NCBI RefSeq assembly: GCF_016907385.1
Contig: NZ_JAFBBU010000001.1
Location: 186,001 to 250,000, forward strand
DNA length: 64,000 nucleotides
Origin: Subtercola frigoramans
GTDB lineage: Bacteria > Actinomycetota > Actinomycetes > Actinomycetales > Microbacteriaceae
Direction of reading: 5' to 3'
Shown: positions 55,916 through 64,000 of the stretch, in pieces
Layout of the letters: each line of letters starts with the position of its first letter
Position numbering within the stretch: the stretch's first letter is position 1
Program-made: the position numbers and the translations under genes
The notes under the pieces: generated by a model
Told to the model about the DNA's origin: nothing
Database searches by the model: none
The model's input: the letters and a program-made list of their open reading frames with translations, nothing else

Positions 55916-56396
55916 CTATGGCGTGTTTCGGGGTGCCGTGTCTGGTTTCGAGGGGCTGTGGTGTCGCAGTGCTAGTGCAGTGGTTCCTGCGATGATGCCG
56001 AGGACGCCGGCGAGAACCCCGAGACCTGTAGTGACACCCGCGGCGGTCGCCACAGCACCGATGAGGAGAGGGCCTCCGGCGTCTCCAAGTTCTCGGCCGA
56101 GCTCGGCTGTTCCCATGCTCCGGCCCATCCTCTCCGCAGGAATGGTCGCTGCGAGGTGCGCGAACCCCAGCGGCGTCGCGATCCCGATGCCGAGCCCGAG
56201 AAGCGCGGCCGAAAGGTACAGAGTCACCGGTGTCGGCCACACCACGATCAGAACAAATCCTGAAGCAGCGATCACCGTCTGCCTCCGCTCCGAGACCCGC
56301 CGCAATTCCGTGTGCCCCGAACGCGGTTGTGAAACCCGCCGCGTACAGCGGCGCTATCCCTTTTTGAGGCGGAACGACCGCACGATCATGCATCAA
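55916..56396 (-). pseudogene. MFS transporter with large internal deletion
   Basis: Near 56340-56390 the start of an MFS protein is visible (APLYAAGFTTAFGAHGIAAG then LGAEADGD); the next recognisable part, in another frame from about 56305, is the C-terminal quarter (ASGFVLIVVWPTPVTLYLSA, GIGIATPLGFAHLAATIPAE, RMGRSMGTAELGRELGDAGG). Most of the roughly 400-residue protein is missing. Ends at 55916, convergent with the glycosyltransferase gene. Confidence 0.65.
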
Positions 56397-56726
56397 GACC
56401 GGTTACCATCCGTGTGTCAGAAAACGCCTCGAAAGCGTCGGCGCGGCCACGAACAACGCCTTCATTGGGGGCCTCACATCGCGGTCCGCTTCGTCGCCAG
56501 CCGCAGCCTCACTCACGACGATCCGACTCCGTGACTCAACGAACCGCTCACCCACGTCCGGGGTTGAGATCGCTTGGTCGAAATCAAGACATCTCCGTCC
56601 CTGCCACAGTCCGGCTCACGTGTTCATGGTGGCCCAAAATCTGACCCGGGTCAACCGGGCACGTAACATGGGGCCGGTCGTGGCATTCCTGTTGTTCATG
56701 GATGCGAGTTTCCGAGAAGGGTTATT
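56397..56726 (+). other. Intergenic, no gene seen
   Basis: About 330 bases between the MFS remnant and the PBP gene. No convincing frame. It should contain the PBP promoter. Confidence 0.45.
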
Positions 56727-58952
56727 GTGGCAGCGCATAAGGGGAGAAAATCTGGTCTCTTGGGAACGATTGTCGGGCTTGTCAGCCTGAGCACTGTGGC
56801 TGGCATGTTGGTGACCGCGCTGGTTACTCCGACGTTGGCGGCGACTGGTATGGCGGTGAATGGTTCGTTGAGTGTGTTCGAGAATCTGCCGAGCTACATC
56901 AAACCGGACGCTCTGTCTCAGACGTCGAGCATCTACGCGCAGAACGCGGACGGCTCGCAGACTCTTCTCGCGTCGTTTTTTGACCAAGATCGGCAGCAAG
57001 TCGGCTGGAATGATGTTTCGCAGTACGTCAAAGACGCTATCGTTTCGACCGAAGATCCACGCTTTTACGTTCACGGCGGCCTTGATGTTCAGTCCACACT
57101 CAGGGCCCTGATAGCGAACACCCTCACCGGGGGTATCACCTCTGGCGCTTCGACGATTTCGCAGCAGTACGTGAAGAACATTCTTGTCCAGCGTGCCGAG
57201 GCGATCACTGACCCTGTCTCCGAGAAGGCGGCGTATGCGGATGCCACGGCGACGTCGACGGACCGCAAGCTGAAGGAGATGAAACTCGCGATCGGGCTGG
57301 AGAAGGAGTACAGCAAGGACGATATCCTGCTCGGCTACATGAATATCGCATTGTTCGGTGGGCGGGTTTACGGAATCCAGGCCGCTTCGCAGTACTACTT
57401 CGGTGTCAACGCGAATGCGCTGTCGTTACCGCAGGCCGCGAGCCTCGCAGCGATGGTGAACGAGCCGGAAGGGCTTCGCATCGATGATCCAGCGAATATC
57501 GACGCGAACAAGGCCCGCCGTGATAAAGACGTGCTGTCGTCCATGCTGAAGGCGAGCGCGATCACGAAGGCGCAGTTCGACGCTGCTGTGGCGACACCGG
57601 TGACACCGGTGATCACGCCGCCCTCGACGGGATGCCAGACGGCCGTGAATGGTGCGGGTTTCTTCTGCGATTACGTCAAACACATTATTGAGAACGATCC
57701 TGCCTTCGGTGCATCACCGGATGATCGCGATCACGCCTTGGCTACGGGCGGTTACAAGATCGTCACGACGCTTGACCTGGGCTTGCAGGCGGCGGCGAAC
57801 AAAGCCGAGTCCGACTACGTTCCCTCCTCGATGCCCGGCATCGATATCGGCGGCGCGTTCGTGACCGTGCAGCCGGGTACTGGCAAGGTGCTGGCGATGG
57901 CGCAGAACAAGAGCTACAGCCAAGATCCGGCCGCCGATCAGGCCACGAACACCGCGATCAATTACAGTACTGACTCCGATTACGGCGGGTCGACAGGGTT
58001 TCAGAACGGATCAACCGAGAAACTCTTCGTTCTTCTCGATTGGCTGAAAACAGGGCATTCCCTTTACGACACCGTCGACGGATCGAACAATCAGACGTTC
58101 ACTGCGAAAAAGCTCACGAACAGTTGCGGTGACACTGTGAGCGGCCCGTATGTTGCCGGTAACGACACCGGCGAGACCGGCGGGCGCGCTTCCGTCCTCA
58201 GCCAGTTCGAAAACTCCGTCAATAACGCGTTCTTGAACATGGCGTCAAAACTTGACCTCTGCGACATCAACGCGATAGCCGGCGCATTCGGGATGCACCG
58301 GGCGGACAAGCAGCCCATGCAGACCGGTCTGTACGCCAGCGTGCTCGGTGGCAACGAAGTCGCACCTCTCACCCTCGCCGCCGCCTACGCTGGAGTAGCG
58401 AACAACGGGGTGTTCTGCACACCGATCGCTTTGTCCTCGATTACCGACTCCAGCGGAGCGAACGTCGCCGTACCGCAGAGCACCTGTACTCAGGCCATCG
58501 ACCCCGCCATCGCACAGACAGCCCTCTACGCGATGCACGGCGTCATCCAGAACGGGACAGCGACTCGCGCCGACCCGAACGATGACACACCGCATTTCGG
58601 CAAGACAGGCACAACGGACGCCGAGAAAGACGTCTGGCTCGTCGGAGGCACCACGAAACTCGTCTCAGCATCATGGGTGGGAAACGTCACCGGCAACGTA
58701 TCGGTGAGAAAGACAGTCGTCACCGGCGGGAACGGCACCGATGTTTACAGCGGACTTTCCCGGCTCTACGTGTGGAAAGAGTTCTACAAGACCGCCGCCG
58801 ACGGCGCCGGAGGCGACAGCTTCCCCTTCCCACGCCAGAGCACTAGAGACACATCAACACCCACACCCACACCCACGCCAACACCTACTGCGACACCGGG
58901 GTTGGCACCGGCCACGACCGAGCCTGCCGCCACGCCCAGCGCCACCCCCTGA
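56727..58952 (+). CDS. Class A penicillin-binding protein
   Basis: A 741-residue bifunctional peptidoglycan synthase from GTG 56727 after GAGAAGGG. One N-terminal membrane helix (about 12-38). The glycosyltransferase (GT51) domain shows STEDPRFYVHGGLD with the catalytic Glu, and GASTISQQYVKN. The transpeptidase has SxxK as STEK in FQNGSTEKLFVLLDWL, SxN as SVNNAF, and KTG as FGKTGTTD. The last 40 residues are a Thr/Pro tail (TPTPTPTPTPTATP). Length and motifs are complete, so it appears functional. The Glu in the SxxK region replaces the usual Phe, which is unusual. Confidence 0.92.
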   Translation: MAAHKGRKSGLLGTIVGLVSLSTVAGMLVTALVTPTLAATGMAVNGSLSVFENLPSYIKPDALSQTSSIYAQNADGSQTLLASFFDQDRQQVGWNDVSQYVKDAIVSTEDPRFYVHGGLDVQSTLRALIANTLTGGITSGASTISQQYVKNILVQRAEAITDPVSEKAAYADATATSTDRKLKEMKLAIGLEKEYSKDDILLGYMNIALFGGRVYGIQAASQYYFGVNANALSLPQAASLAAMVNEPEGLRIDDPANIDANKARRDKDVLSSMLKASAITKAQFDAAVATPVTPVITPPSTGCQTAVNGAGFFCDYVKHIIENDPAFGASPDDRDHALATGGYKIVTTLDLGLQAAANKAESDYVPSSMPGIDIGGAFVTVQPGTGKVLAMAQNKSYSQDPAADQATNTAINYSTDSDYGGSTGFQNGSTEKLFVLLDWLKTGHSLYDTVDGSNNQTFTAKKLTNSCGDTVSGPYVAGNDTGETGGRASVLSQFENSVNNAFLNMASKLDLCDINAIAGAFGMHRADKQPMQTGLYASVLGGNEVAPLTLAAAYAGVANNGVFCTPIALSSITDSSGANVAVPQSTCTQAIDPAIAQTALYAMHGVIQNGTATRADPNDDTPHFGKTGTTDAEKDVWLVGGTTKLVSASWVGNVTGNVSVRKTVVTGGNGTDVYSGLSRLYVWKEFYKTAADGAGGDSFPFPRQSTRDTSTPTPTPTPTPTATPGLAPATTEPAATPSATP

Positions 58953-59026
58953 AGACAGCCGTGCTGAAGGAACATGGCCGGTTCTACGCTGGCGCCACGA
59001 AGGCCTCACTCGAATCGGAGGAAATC

Positions 59027-59119
59027 ATGCACATACTCATCGCTGTCCTCCTAGTCATCACCGGGGGCATCTCCACGTCGTCGCTTCATCGTGTTGCTCC
59101 TCCGCACCCTTGCTGGTAA
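59027..59119 (+). CDS. 30-residue hydrophobic peptide
   Basis: A strong GGAGGAAATC precedes ATG 59027; the peptide starts MHILIAVLLVITGGIS and ends at TAA 59117-59119. One hydrophobic segment spans most of it. It may be a leader or small membrane peptide, or the truncated start of a longer gene. Confidence 0.4.
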   Translation: MHILIAVLLVITGGISTSSLHRVAPPHPCW

Positions 59120-59259
59120 TAAAAGGTTTTCGCAGGCACTACAGACTGGGGGAGCAGAGCGTTGACGTCCGTGAGTGTCACCTACCGACGCGCGTTCGAG
59201 AGCTGCGGTGCGAACTGTCTTCGGGCGGACGGGCAGCCTCATGGTGTGCAGATGCCGTT

Positions 59260-60873
59260 CTAGAATTGTGCCGTTCCATGCAAGCGCCGGGGCCGGCCAT
59301 CGGGGTCAATGACGAAGCGGAGGAGGGGTGTGGCCCAGAGTCGTTGAACACGCGAGACCGGTTCAGGAGCGTGATGACGCACTCGTCCAGCGGGTCGGAT
59401 TGATGCTGTCTTCGCCTCGTGCCAGTGGTCTAGAGCATCGGCCGCGGTGTTCCACGTCACAAGCCCTTCCGCAGGATTCAGAAGGAGCGGATCGTCGAGA
59501 TCAAGTCCAAGGTGTTCGGCCCAGAGCTCTATGCGCAGATCGCGTGCGATGTTACCGCGCTGCTTGCCGTCAGAGTCGCTGGCATCTGCTGTCTGGTCGG
59601 CGCTGGAAGCATCGAAGATGGCGCAGCTGAGTTCGCTGTCAGTCGTCCATGATCGACGGTTGAAGTTGTCTGAGCCGCACGTCATCCAGGTGTCGTCGAT
59701 GATGCAGATCTTGGCGTGGATGTAGATCGGCGTGCCCGCGTTGCTCTCCAGATCAAAAACTCCGATTCTGTCTGGTGCGGCTCGATGCAACATTTCGAGG
59801 GCGCGTAGTTGGCCGAGCCTGCTCGGTGGTCCCGCCACGGGACCGTCAGCGTCAGGGTAGCGGGGTACGACCGCGATCACTTTCAATTCCGGGTTCTTGG
59901 TGAGGGCGCGGGCGAGCCCGGTCACGACTTCCGTGGACCACAGGTATTGGTCCTCGATGTAGATCAGGTTTCGGGCGCGGGCAAATGCTTTGACGTAAGC
60001 ATGGGCAATGCTGCGTTCTCCTGCGGGTGCGAATGGGAATGGCGGATGTTTCACGCCGTAGGTGCGCAGCAACTGTACGGCGTGCGAACCGACAGGCGCA
60101 GCAGGGGGCGTGCTTTCGGGGAGCGGCTTGGGGTGCCGTGGCATGTGAGCGAGGCGTTGCAGCAGCATCCGGTACGGGGTTCGTCGATCGAGTGGATGCG
60201 GGTCGTTCCACCGTTCCGCGAACACCGCCAGCACGTCAGCAACCACAGGTCCACGCAGTTCGAGAGCTGCGTCATGCCAGGGTGGCCGCTTCCCATATCG
60301 CGAATCCATGCTCACTGCCTGCGGGTCGCCCGTATGGCCTGCATCGTCTCGACGGCTGTGACTGAGATCGAGGCCGCCGACGAACGCGACATCACGTGAC
60401 GAGTCGTCGCGGTGACGGATGACGAAGAATTTCTGGTGATGTGACCCGAACAGGCGTACGCGCTGATCGAGCAGAACCTCCCCTCCGGCCTCGTTGATTC
60501 GGCGGCCGAGGAGCTCATTCGAACGACCACTGATTGGGGCCGAGACGCGCTCACCGTGGGATCGCCAAATGAGGCCGCGCACTTCGACTCCGGACTGTGC
60601 CAAGCTGGCGAGCAGATCGCCGACCGTGGGGCCCTCATTGAGCAATCGCTCGTCGGCATCGCCACGCCAGTCGGTGAACCACACCCGGTCGCCGGCACGT
60701 AAGGCCGACAACTCTTCGTACAACCGGGCGAAATACGTTGCCCCGTGAACTAACGGCCGGACGAGATTGCCCTCTGACCACGGAAGCGAACCGCGCGGCC
60801 CGGCGTGCACCTCTGTGGCCACGTTGCCGCGCTCAGCGCGACTCAAAAACCAGAAACCAGCGTCATTGCCCAC
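59260..60873 (-). CDS. Phospholipase D-family protein
   Basis: A 537-residue enzyme with two HKD motifs: the first around SHHQKFFVIRHRDDSSRDVA and the second at IHAKICIIDDTWMTCGSDNF. A linking ERW region (VFAERWNDPHP) is typical of bacterial PLD proteins. GTG 60873 is chosen; a frame open to 61086 adds an Arg/Pro-rich, improbable N terminus. No signal peptide is seen. It may hydrolyse phospholipids or act as a cardiolipin synthase-like transferase; the longer spacing in motif 1 leaves the substrate open. Confidence 0.85.
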   Translation of the reverse strand: MGNDAGFWFLSRAERGNVATEVHAGPRGSLPWSEGNLVRPLVHGATYFARLYEELSALRAGDRVWFTDWRGDADERLLNEGPTVGDLLASLAQSGVEVRGLIWRSHGERVSAPISGRSNELLGRRINEAGGEVLLDQRVRLFGSHHQKFFVIRHRDDSSRDVAFVGGLDLSHSRRDDAGHTGDPQAVSMDSRYGKRPPWHDAALELRGPVVADVLAVFAERWNDPHPLDRRTPYRMLLQRLAHMPRHPKPLPESTPPAAPVGSHAVQLLRTYGVKHPPFPFAPAGERSIAHAYVKAFARARNLIYIEDQYLWSTEVVTGLARALTKNPELKVIAVVPRYPDADGPVAGPPSRLGQLRALEMLHRAAPDRIGVFDLESNAGTPIYIHAKICIIDDTWMTCGSDNFNRRSWTTDSELSCAIFDASSADQTADASDSDGKQRGNIARDLRIELWAEHLGLDLDDPLLLNPAEGLVTWNTAADALDHWHEAKTASIRPAGRVRHHAPEPVSRVQRLWATPLLRFVIDPDGRPRRLHGTAQF

Positions 60874-61174
60874 GCGACGTACTCTACGGCACCCTGATCT
60901 GCAAGCCGCCGGTCTGCTCGGCCGAGCACTTGCCGGTATTCGGTGTGCGGGATCGGTGCCGTTCGCGGCCCGGCACCCACCCGAGTCCGCGGGGATTGCG
61001 ACGCGGTCCTCGACCGCGCTTCCCAGCGGTGGAACTCGCGTTACCCGTGGCTCTGCACTGCTGGCTGGTTCTGATATCCCTACCATTTGACGCAGCGACA
61101 GGGAAGGGCTACCCGATATAGCCCTGACCTGCCTACGGTTGCCGTGTCAGAAGTCCAAAGAAAGGTGCGGGGCG

Positions 61175-61630
61175 ATGCCTAGTGTTATCGAAACCATTGA
61201 TGTGGATGTGCCAGTCTCGGTCGCCTATAACCAGTGGACCCAGTTTGAAGAATTCCCGAAATTTTTGGACGAGGTTGAATCGATCACTCAACCCACGGAC
61301 ACGCTCACCGTGTGGGTCGTGAAGGTCGGGACCGTGGAACGCACGTTCGAGGCGGAAATCACGGAACAGCATCCCGATGAACGGGTTGCGTGGACAAGTA
61401 CCGGTGGGGAAGTTGACCACGCTGGAGTTGTGACGTTTCACAAGCTCAGCGAAAGCACATCCCGGGTCAGCGTGCAACTGGATTGGGAACCAAAGGGACT
61501 TCTCGAGAAGCTCGGCGCCACCCTCGGCGTCGATAACCACGCGATCAAGAAGGACCTGCGGAACTTCAAAAAATATATCGAGTCTAAAGGCACCGCCGAG
61601 GGTGCTTGGCGGCCTGATAACTACCGCTAA
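61175..61630 (+). CDS. SRPBCC-family protein
   Basis: A 151-residue protein from ATG 61175 after AAAGG. SRPBCC (polyketide cyclase/dehydrase-like) features: TIDVDVPVSVAYNQWTQFEE, FPKFLDEVESI, ERVAWTSTGGEVDHAGVVTF and VQLDWEPKGLLEKLG. Such proteins bind small hydrophobic ligands in a helix-grip fold. A standalone gene in front of the kinase; the ligand is unknown. Confidence 0.88.
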   Translation: MPSVIETIDVDVPVSVAYNQWTQFEEFPKFLDEVESITQPTDTLTVWVVKVGTVERTFEAEITEQHPDERVAWTSTGGEVDHAGVVTFHKLSESTSRVSVQLDWEPKGLLEKLGATLGVDNHAIKKDLRNFKKYIESKGTAEGAWRPDNYR

Positions 61631-61717
61631 CCGTGCACGGGTACTGCGTTCCTGCTGTGGTCTTTCAGGTGTCTGGATTCAGGGACGGTCGCGTTTATAC
61701 TTCCTGATGAAGGGTCG

Positions 61718-63103
61718 GTGACGGTGACGAGTCGCAGTGTTTTGCAGGGACGGTACGAGTTGGTGGAACTCGTCGGGCAGGGTGCGATGGCGTCAGTGTA
61801 TCGCGCCCGCGATCTGCGGTTGGACCGGGACGTGGCTGTGAAGCTGATTGATTCGGACCCGTCAGACCCGGCGGAGGCAACCCGGAAGGCTGAGGAGGCG
61901 AAAATTCTCGCCAGTTTGAACCATCACAGTCTGGTGACTTTGCACGATGCGGGCATAGACGACTCCGACCCGGCCCGTTTATGGGTTTATCTGGTGATGG
62001 AATTGCTCGGTGGGACAGATTTGAAGAAGTGGCTCACGGAGAAACAGATTTCGTCGCGGCACATCGCTCAGATCGGTTACGACCTCGCGGAAGGTTTGGA
62101 ATACATCCATGACCACGGCGTGACCCACAGGGATGTGAAGCCCGCGAATATTCTGATCGCACCGTACAGCAACAGTTCCAGGGCCAGAGCGAAACTCACC
62201 GACTTTGGTATCGCCATGACAACTGGCGTCGAGCATTACGCGAAAGGCGTAACGACCGGGACGGCAGCGTATCTCAGCCCCGAACAGGCCCGCGGACTTC
62301 CCGTCGGCCCGGCAACAGACGTGTACGCCCTCGGTTTGGTGCTGCTGCAATGCTTCACCAGAGAGTTCGCTTTTCCCGGCACCCCCACCGAATCAGCGAT
62401 CGCACGGCTCCGCCAGGACCCAGCGATACCGTCCTGGCTATCGCCTGACTGGCAGATTCTTCTGCGAGCGATGACCTCGGCGGAGCCCGAAGCACGGCCG
62501 CTCGGCGGAGACCTCGTTGACGCGTTCCGCCGGATCGTGATCACCGAGACCAGCCGGCACCGCTCCGCCGACACCCACACCACCGAACACGACGAGCCAG
62601 CACGCCTCCAGGCGGTGCACCGCTATCACATCCTCGACACCCCACAAGACGCCACATTCGACCGGATCACCGCGCTGACGGCCCGGGTCATGGGTACCCC
62701 TGTCGCGCTGATCAGCATCGTGGATCACGACCGGATCTGGCTGAAATCACACCACGGCCTGGACATCGACCAGATAGACCGAGAGCCGGGGCTCTGCTCG
62801 TCCGCGATCATGAACGACGAACCCTGGATCATCGAGAACGCCCGAACCGACTCCCGCGCCCACCCGAATTCCCTCGTCGACGGCGAGTTCGGGCTGCAGT
62901 TCTACGTCGGGGTACCGCTACGCACCCGAGACGGCTACAACCTCGGTACCCTCTCCGTACTCGACTTTCAACCCCGTACTGTCACCGACGACGAAATCCA
63001 CACCATGAAGGACCTCGCCGCTGTCGTCATCAACGAACTCGAACTCCGAAACGAAAGCCGACAAGCACTCATCGACACCCTCACACAAGCCATCACCCTC
63101 TAG
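61718..63103 (+). CDS. Ser/Thr protein kinase with C-terminal GAF domain
   Basis: A 461-residue cytosolic kinase from GTG 61718. The kinase domain (about 12-270) has LVGQGAMASVYRARD, catalytic K42 in VAVKLID, HRDVKPANIL (D139), DFG at 162-164 and the APE-like YLSPEQARG. After a short linker, residues about 295-455 form a GAF domain (YHILDTPQDATFDRITALTA, VALISIVDHDRIWLKSHHGL, FYVGVPLRTRDGYNLGTLSV). There is no membrane helix or PASTA repeat, unlike PknB. The GAF part could sense redox, light or a nucleotide; it has no obvious heme ligand pattern. Confidence 0.9.
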   Translation: MTVTSRSVLQGRYELVELVGQGAMASVYRARDLRLDRDVAVKLIDSDPSDPAEATRKAEEAKILASLNHHSLVTLHDAGIDDSDPARLWVYLVMELLGGTDLKKWLTEKQISSRHIAQIGYDLAEGLEYIHDHGVTHRDVKPANILIAPYSNSSRARAKLTDFGIAMTTGVEHYAKGVTTGTAAYLSPEQARGLPVGPATDVYALGLVLLQCFTREFAFPGTPTESAIARLRQDPAIPSWLSPDWQILLRAMTSAEPEARPLGGDLVDAFRRIVITETSRHRSADTHTTEHDEPARLQAVHRYHILDTPQDATFDRITALTARVMGTPVALISIVDHDRIWLKSHHGLDIDQIDREPGLCSSAIMNDEPWIIENARTDSRAHPNSLVDGEFGLQFYVGVPLRTRDGYNLGTLSVLDFQPRTVTDDEIHTMKDLAAVVINELELRNESRQALIDTLTQAITL

Positions 63104-63278
63104 CGGCGCCCGCCGGTTCGGTGCACCCTTTCTTTGCAAGTTGTGTCCTGATTGTCGTGTTGTCAAGCCTCCCACGTTGCGGGGTGTGAGTATGGATGCG
63201 GTGACCGCCGGTGGGTGGAATCCCGCTAGGACAAGTCGTTGGGAACACTGTAGTTCCCCGAAGCCGAGGAGACAGCTG

Positions 63279-63590
63279 ATGAGCGTGCCGCGCGAACCTA
63301 CCCGCCCTCTGACCGGGAGCACGGTCGATACTCGCCGGGCTGCCCGTGACCTGATCGGCGGATTCCTCACCCCGGAATTCATCGTCTACGTCATCATCGT
63401 CCTCGCTGTCATCATCACCTCCTCGGTCGTCGATGGGGCAACCGTGACGAACAGCGACGGATCCCACACCACTGGCCCGGACCCATTCGATGCCACCCAG
63501 GCGATGCAGTACATCGTTTTCCTCACGATCGGTTACCTCATCGCCACGGGCCTCGCCCGCACGAACAGAAATACTCACCGGGACATATAA
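63279..63590 (+). CDS. Small two-span membrane protein
   Basis: A 103-residue protein from ATG 63279 after GAGGAGAC. Two membrane helices (IVYVIIVLAVIITSSVV and MQYIVFLTIGYLIATGLA) are separated by a short polar loop with GSHTTGPDPFDATQ. The N terminus has SVPREPTRPLTGSTVDTRRA. No family recognised; a strong hairpin follows 40 bases later. Confidence 0.7.
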   Translation: MSVPREPTRPLTGSTVDTRRAARDLIGGFLTPEFIVYVIIVLAVIITSSVVDGATVTNSDGSHTTGPDPFDATQAMQYIVFLTIGYLIATGLARTNRNTHRDI

Positions 63591-63630
63591 CAACCGCTCG
63601 CCAAACAAACGAGGCGGAAACCTACAAAGA

Positions 63631-63668
63631 ATTGGTGTGGGGCCGACGCCTCCCGGCCCCGCACCAAT
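63631..63668 (+). terminator. 15-bp hairpin after the small membrane protein gene
   Basis: ATTGGTGTGGGGCCG at 63631-63645 pairs with CGGCCCCGCACCAAT at 63654-63668 (15 pairs, one G-U, 8-base loop), about 40 bases after the stop at 63590. Only a short T-rich part follows, as often in actinobacteria. Confidence 0.7.
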
Positions 63669-63692
63669 GTTCACGTCGGTTGGAGGTGTGTA

Positions 63693-63869
63693 ATGTACAT
63701 AGCCACTTCTGTTCCATTGGAAGAGCCGGTCGATGAGCGGTTTCCCGTCACCTTTTGCGGTGCCCGGATGAAGCCAACCCCGCGTTTTCTGAAAAACCCA
63801 TTCGCGAGCACGGCCCCCAGTAGTGAAAACCGGCTACATGACACACCCCAGCCGATTTGTTGCTCATGA
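63693..63869 (+). CDS. 58-residue hypothetical protein
   Basis: ATG 63693 is preceded by GGAGGTG at good distance. The product (MYIATSVPLEEPVDERFPVT, then FCGARMKPTPRFLKNPF) is soluble and unrecognised. A good start signal is its main support. Confidence 0.35.
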   Translation: MYIATSVPLEEPVDERFPVTFCGARMKPTPRFLKNPFASTAPSSENRLHDTPQPICCS

Positions 63870-63948
63870 CTCCCTAGCCTGCTGCGGTTGACCGGCGCAC
63901 GGGGTTACGCTCTTCACCTTTCCTCAATGTGCCTGAGGGGAACTGCCT

Positions 63949-63965
63949 CGGTTGACGATCAACCG
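63949..63965 (+). promoter_or_regulatory. Small perfect hairpin near window end
   Basis: CGGTTGA (63949-63955) and TCAACCG (63959-63965) form a 7-bp stem with a 3-base loop. It lies in the last 130 bases of the window, which hold no gene. Could be a terminator or an operator. Confidence 0.3.
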
Positions 63966-64000
63966 GGCGTGAGGATGAACATTCGGGATGAGTCAGTGCC

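Overview
The window is high-GC DNA with many GTG/TTG starts, short intergenic gaps and frequent 4-bp start/stop overlaps. The protein families point to an actinobacterium, most likely Microbacteriaceae: SCO6880-type conjugation proteins, a small MGTLLYG-type protein, actinobacterial LCP and PBP proteins, COG4705 and DUF1206. No ribosomal, tRNA or central-metabolism genes were found. A conjugation locus, two IS elements, a ParA remnant and about ten broken genes suggest an accessory replicon (plasmid or large integrated element) rather than core chromosome. This is inferred from content alone.

Layout. 1-6150: end of a type IV secretion/conjugation operon (TrbL/VirB6-like channel protein, SCO6880 family, VirB4-like ATPase, secreted peptidoglycan hydrolase). 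6150-14900: insertion and decay zone with an IS110-family element that has a structured upstream non-coding segment, an IS21 element with intact ends and a 6-bp target duplication, and small hypothetical genes including a probable encapsulated ferritin at 14338. 15027-24321, mostly minus strand: ABC ATPase-FtsX permease-DedA operon, COG4705 protein, two-component system, second ABC exporter, and a lipoprotein paralogous to the conjugation hydrolase. 24973-41347: MprF-like protein, SGNH hydrolase, membrane-anchored esterase, UppP, FetB-like permease, a second near-copy of the ABC-ABC-DedA operon, a second esterase and a phosphatidylserine-decarboxylase-family enzyme. 41472-47665: ParB-like protein, aquaporin, FtsW/RodA, LCP ligase, DUF1345, hemerythrin and iron permease. 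47964-56396: a belt of pseudogenes (DUF1016, DUF1206, DUF72, PPK2, glycosyltransferase, MFS) among intact PAP2, zinc-ribbon, diacylglycerol kinase and hydrolase genes. 56727-63590: class A PBP, phospholipase D, SRPBCC, Ser/Thr kinase-GAF and a small membrane protein.

How the genes may work together. An unusually large share act on membrane lipids, undecaprenyl carriers and peptidoglycan: two DedA, UppP, MprF-like, PAP2, lipid kinase, PLD, PSD-like, LCP, SEDS plus PBP, and three ABC exporters with a sensor kinase/regulator. The reading favoured here is an accessory envelope-remodelling and antimicrobial-stress island next to conjugation machinery, with a minor iron/oxygen theme (encapsulated ferritin, hemerythrin, FetB-like and low-affinity iron permeases). 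Individual family assignments are mostly firm; the joint role is inference.

Caveat: several pseudogenes carry a single lesion (one stop or one missing base), so some could be base-call errors. No alignment or database search was run; all family calls rest on motifs and remembered family features.
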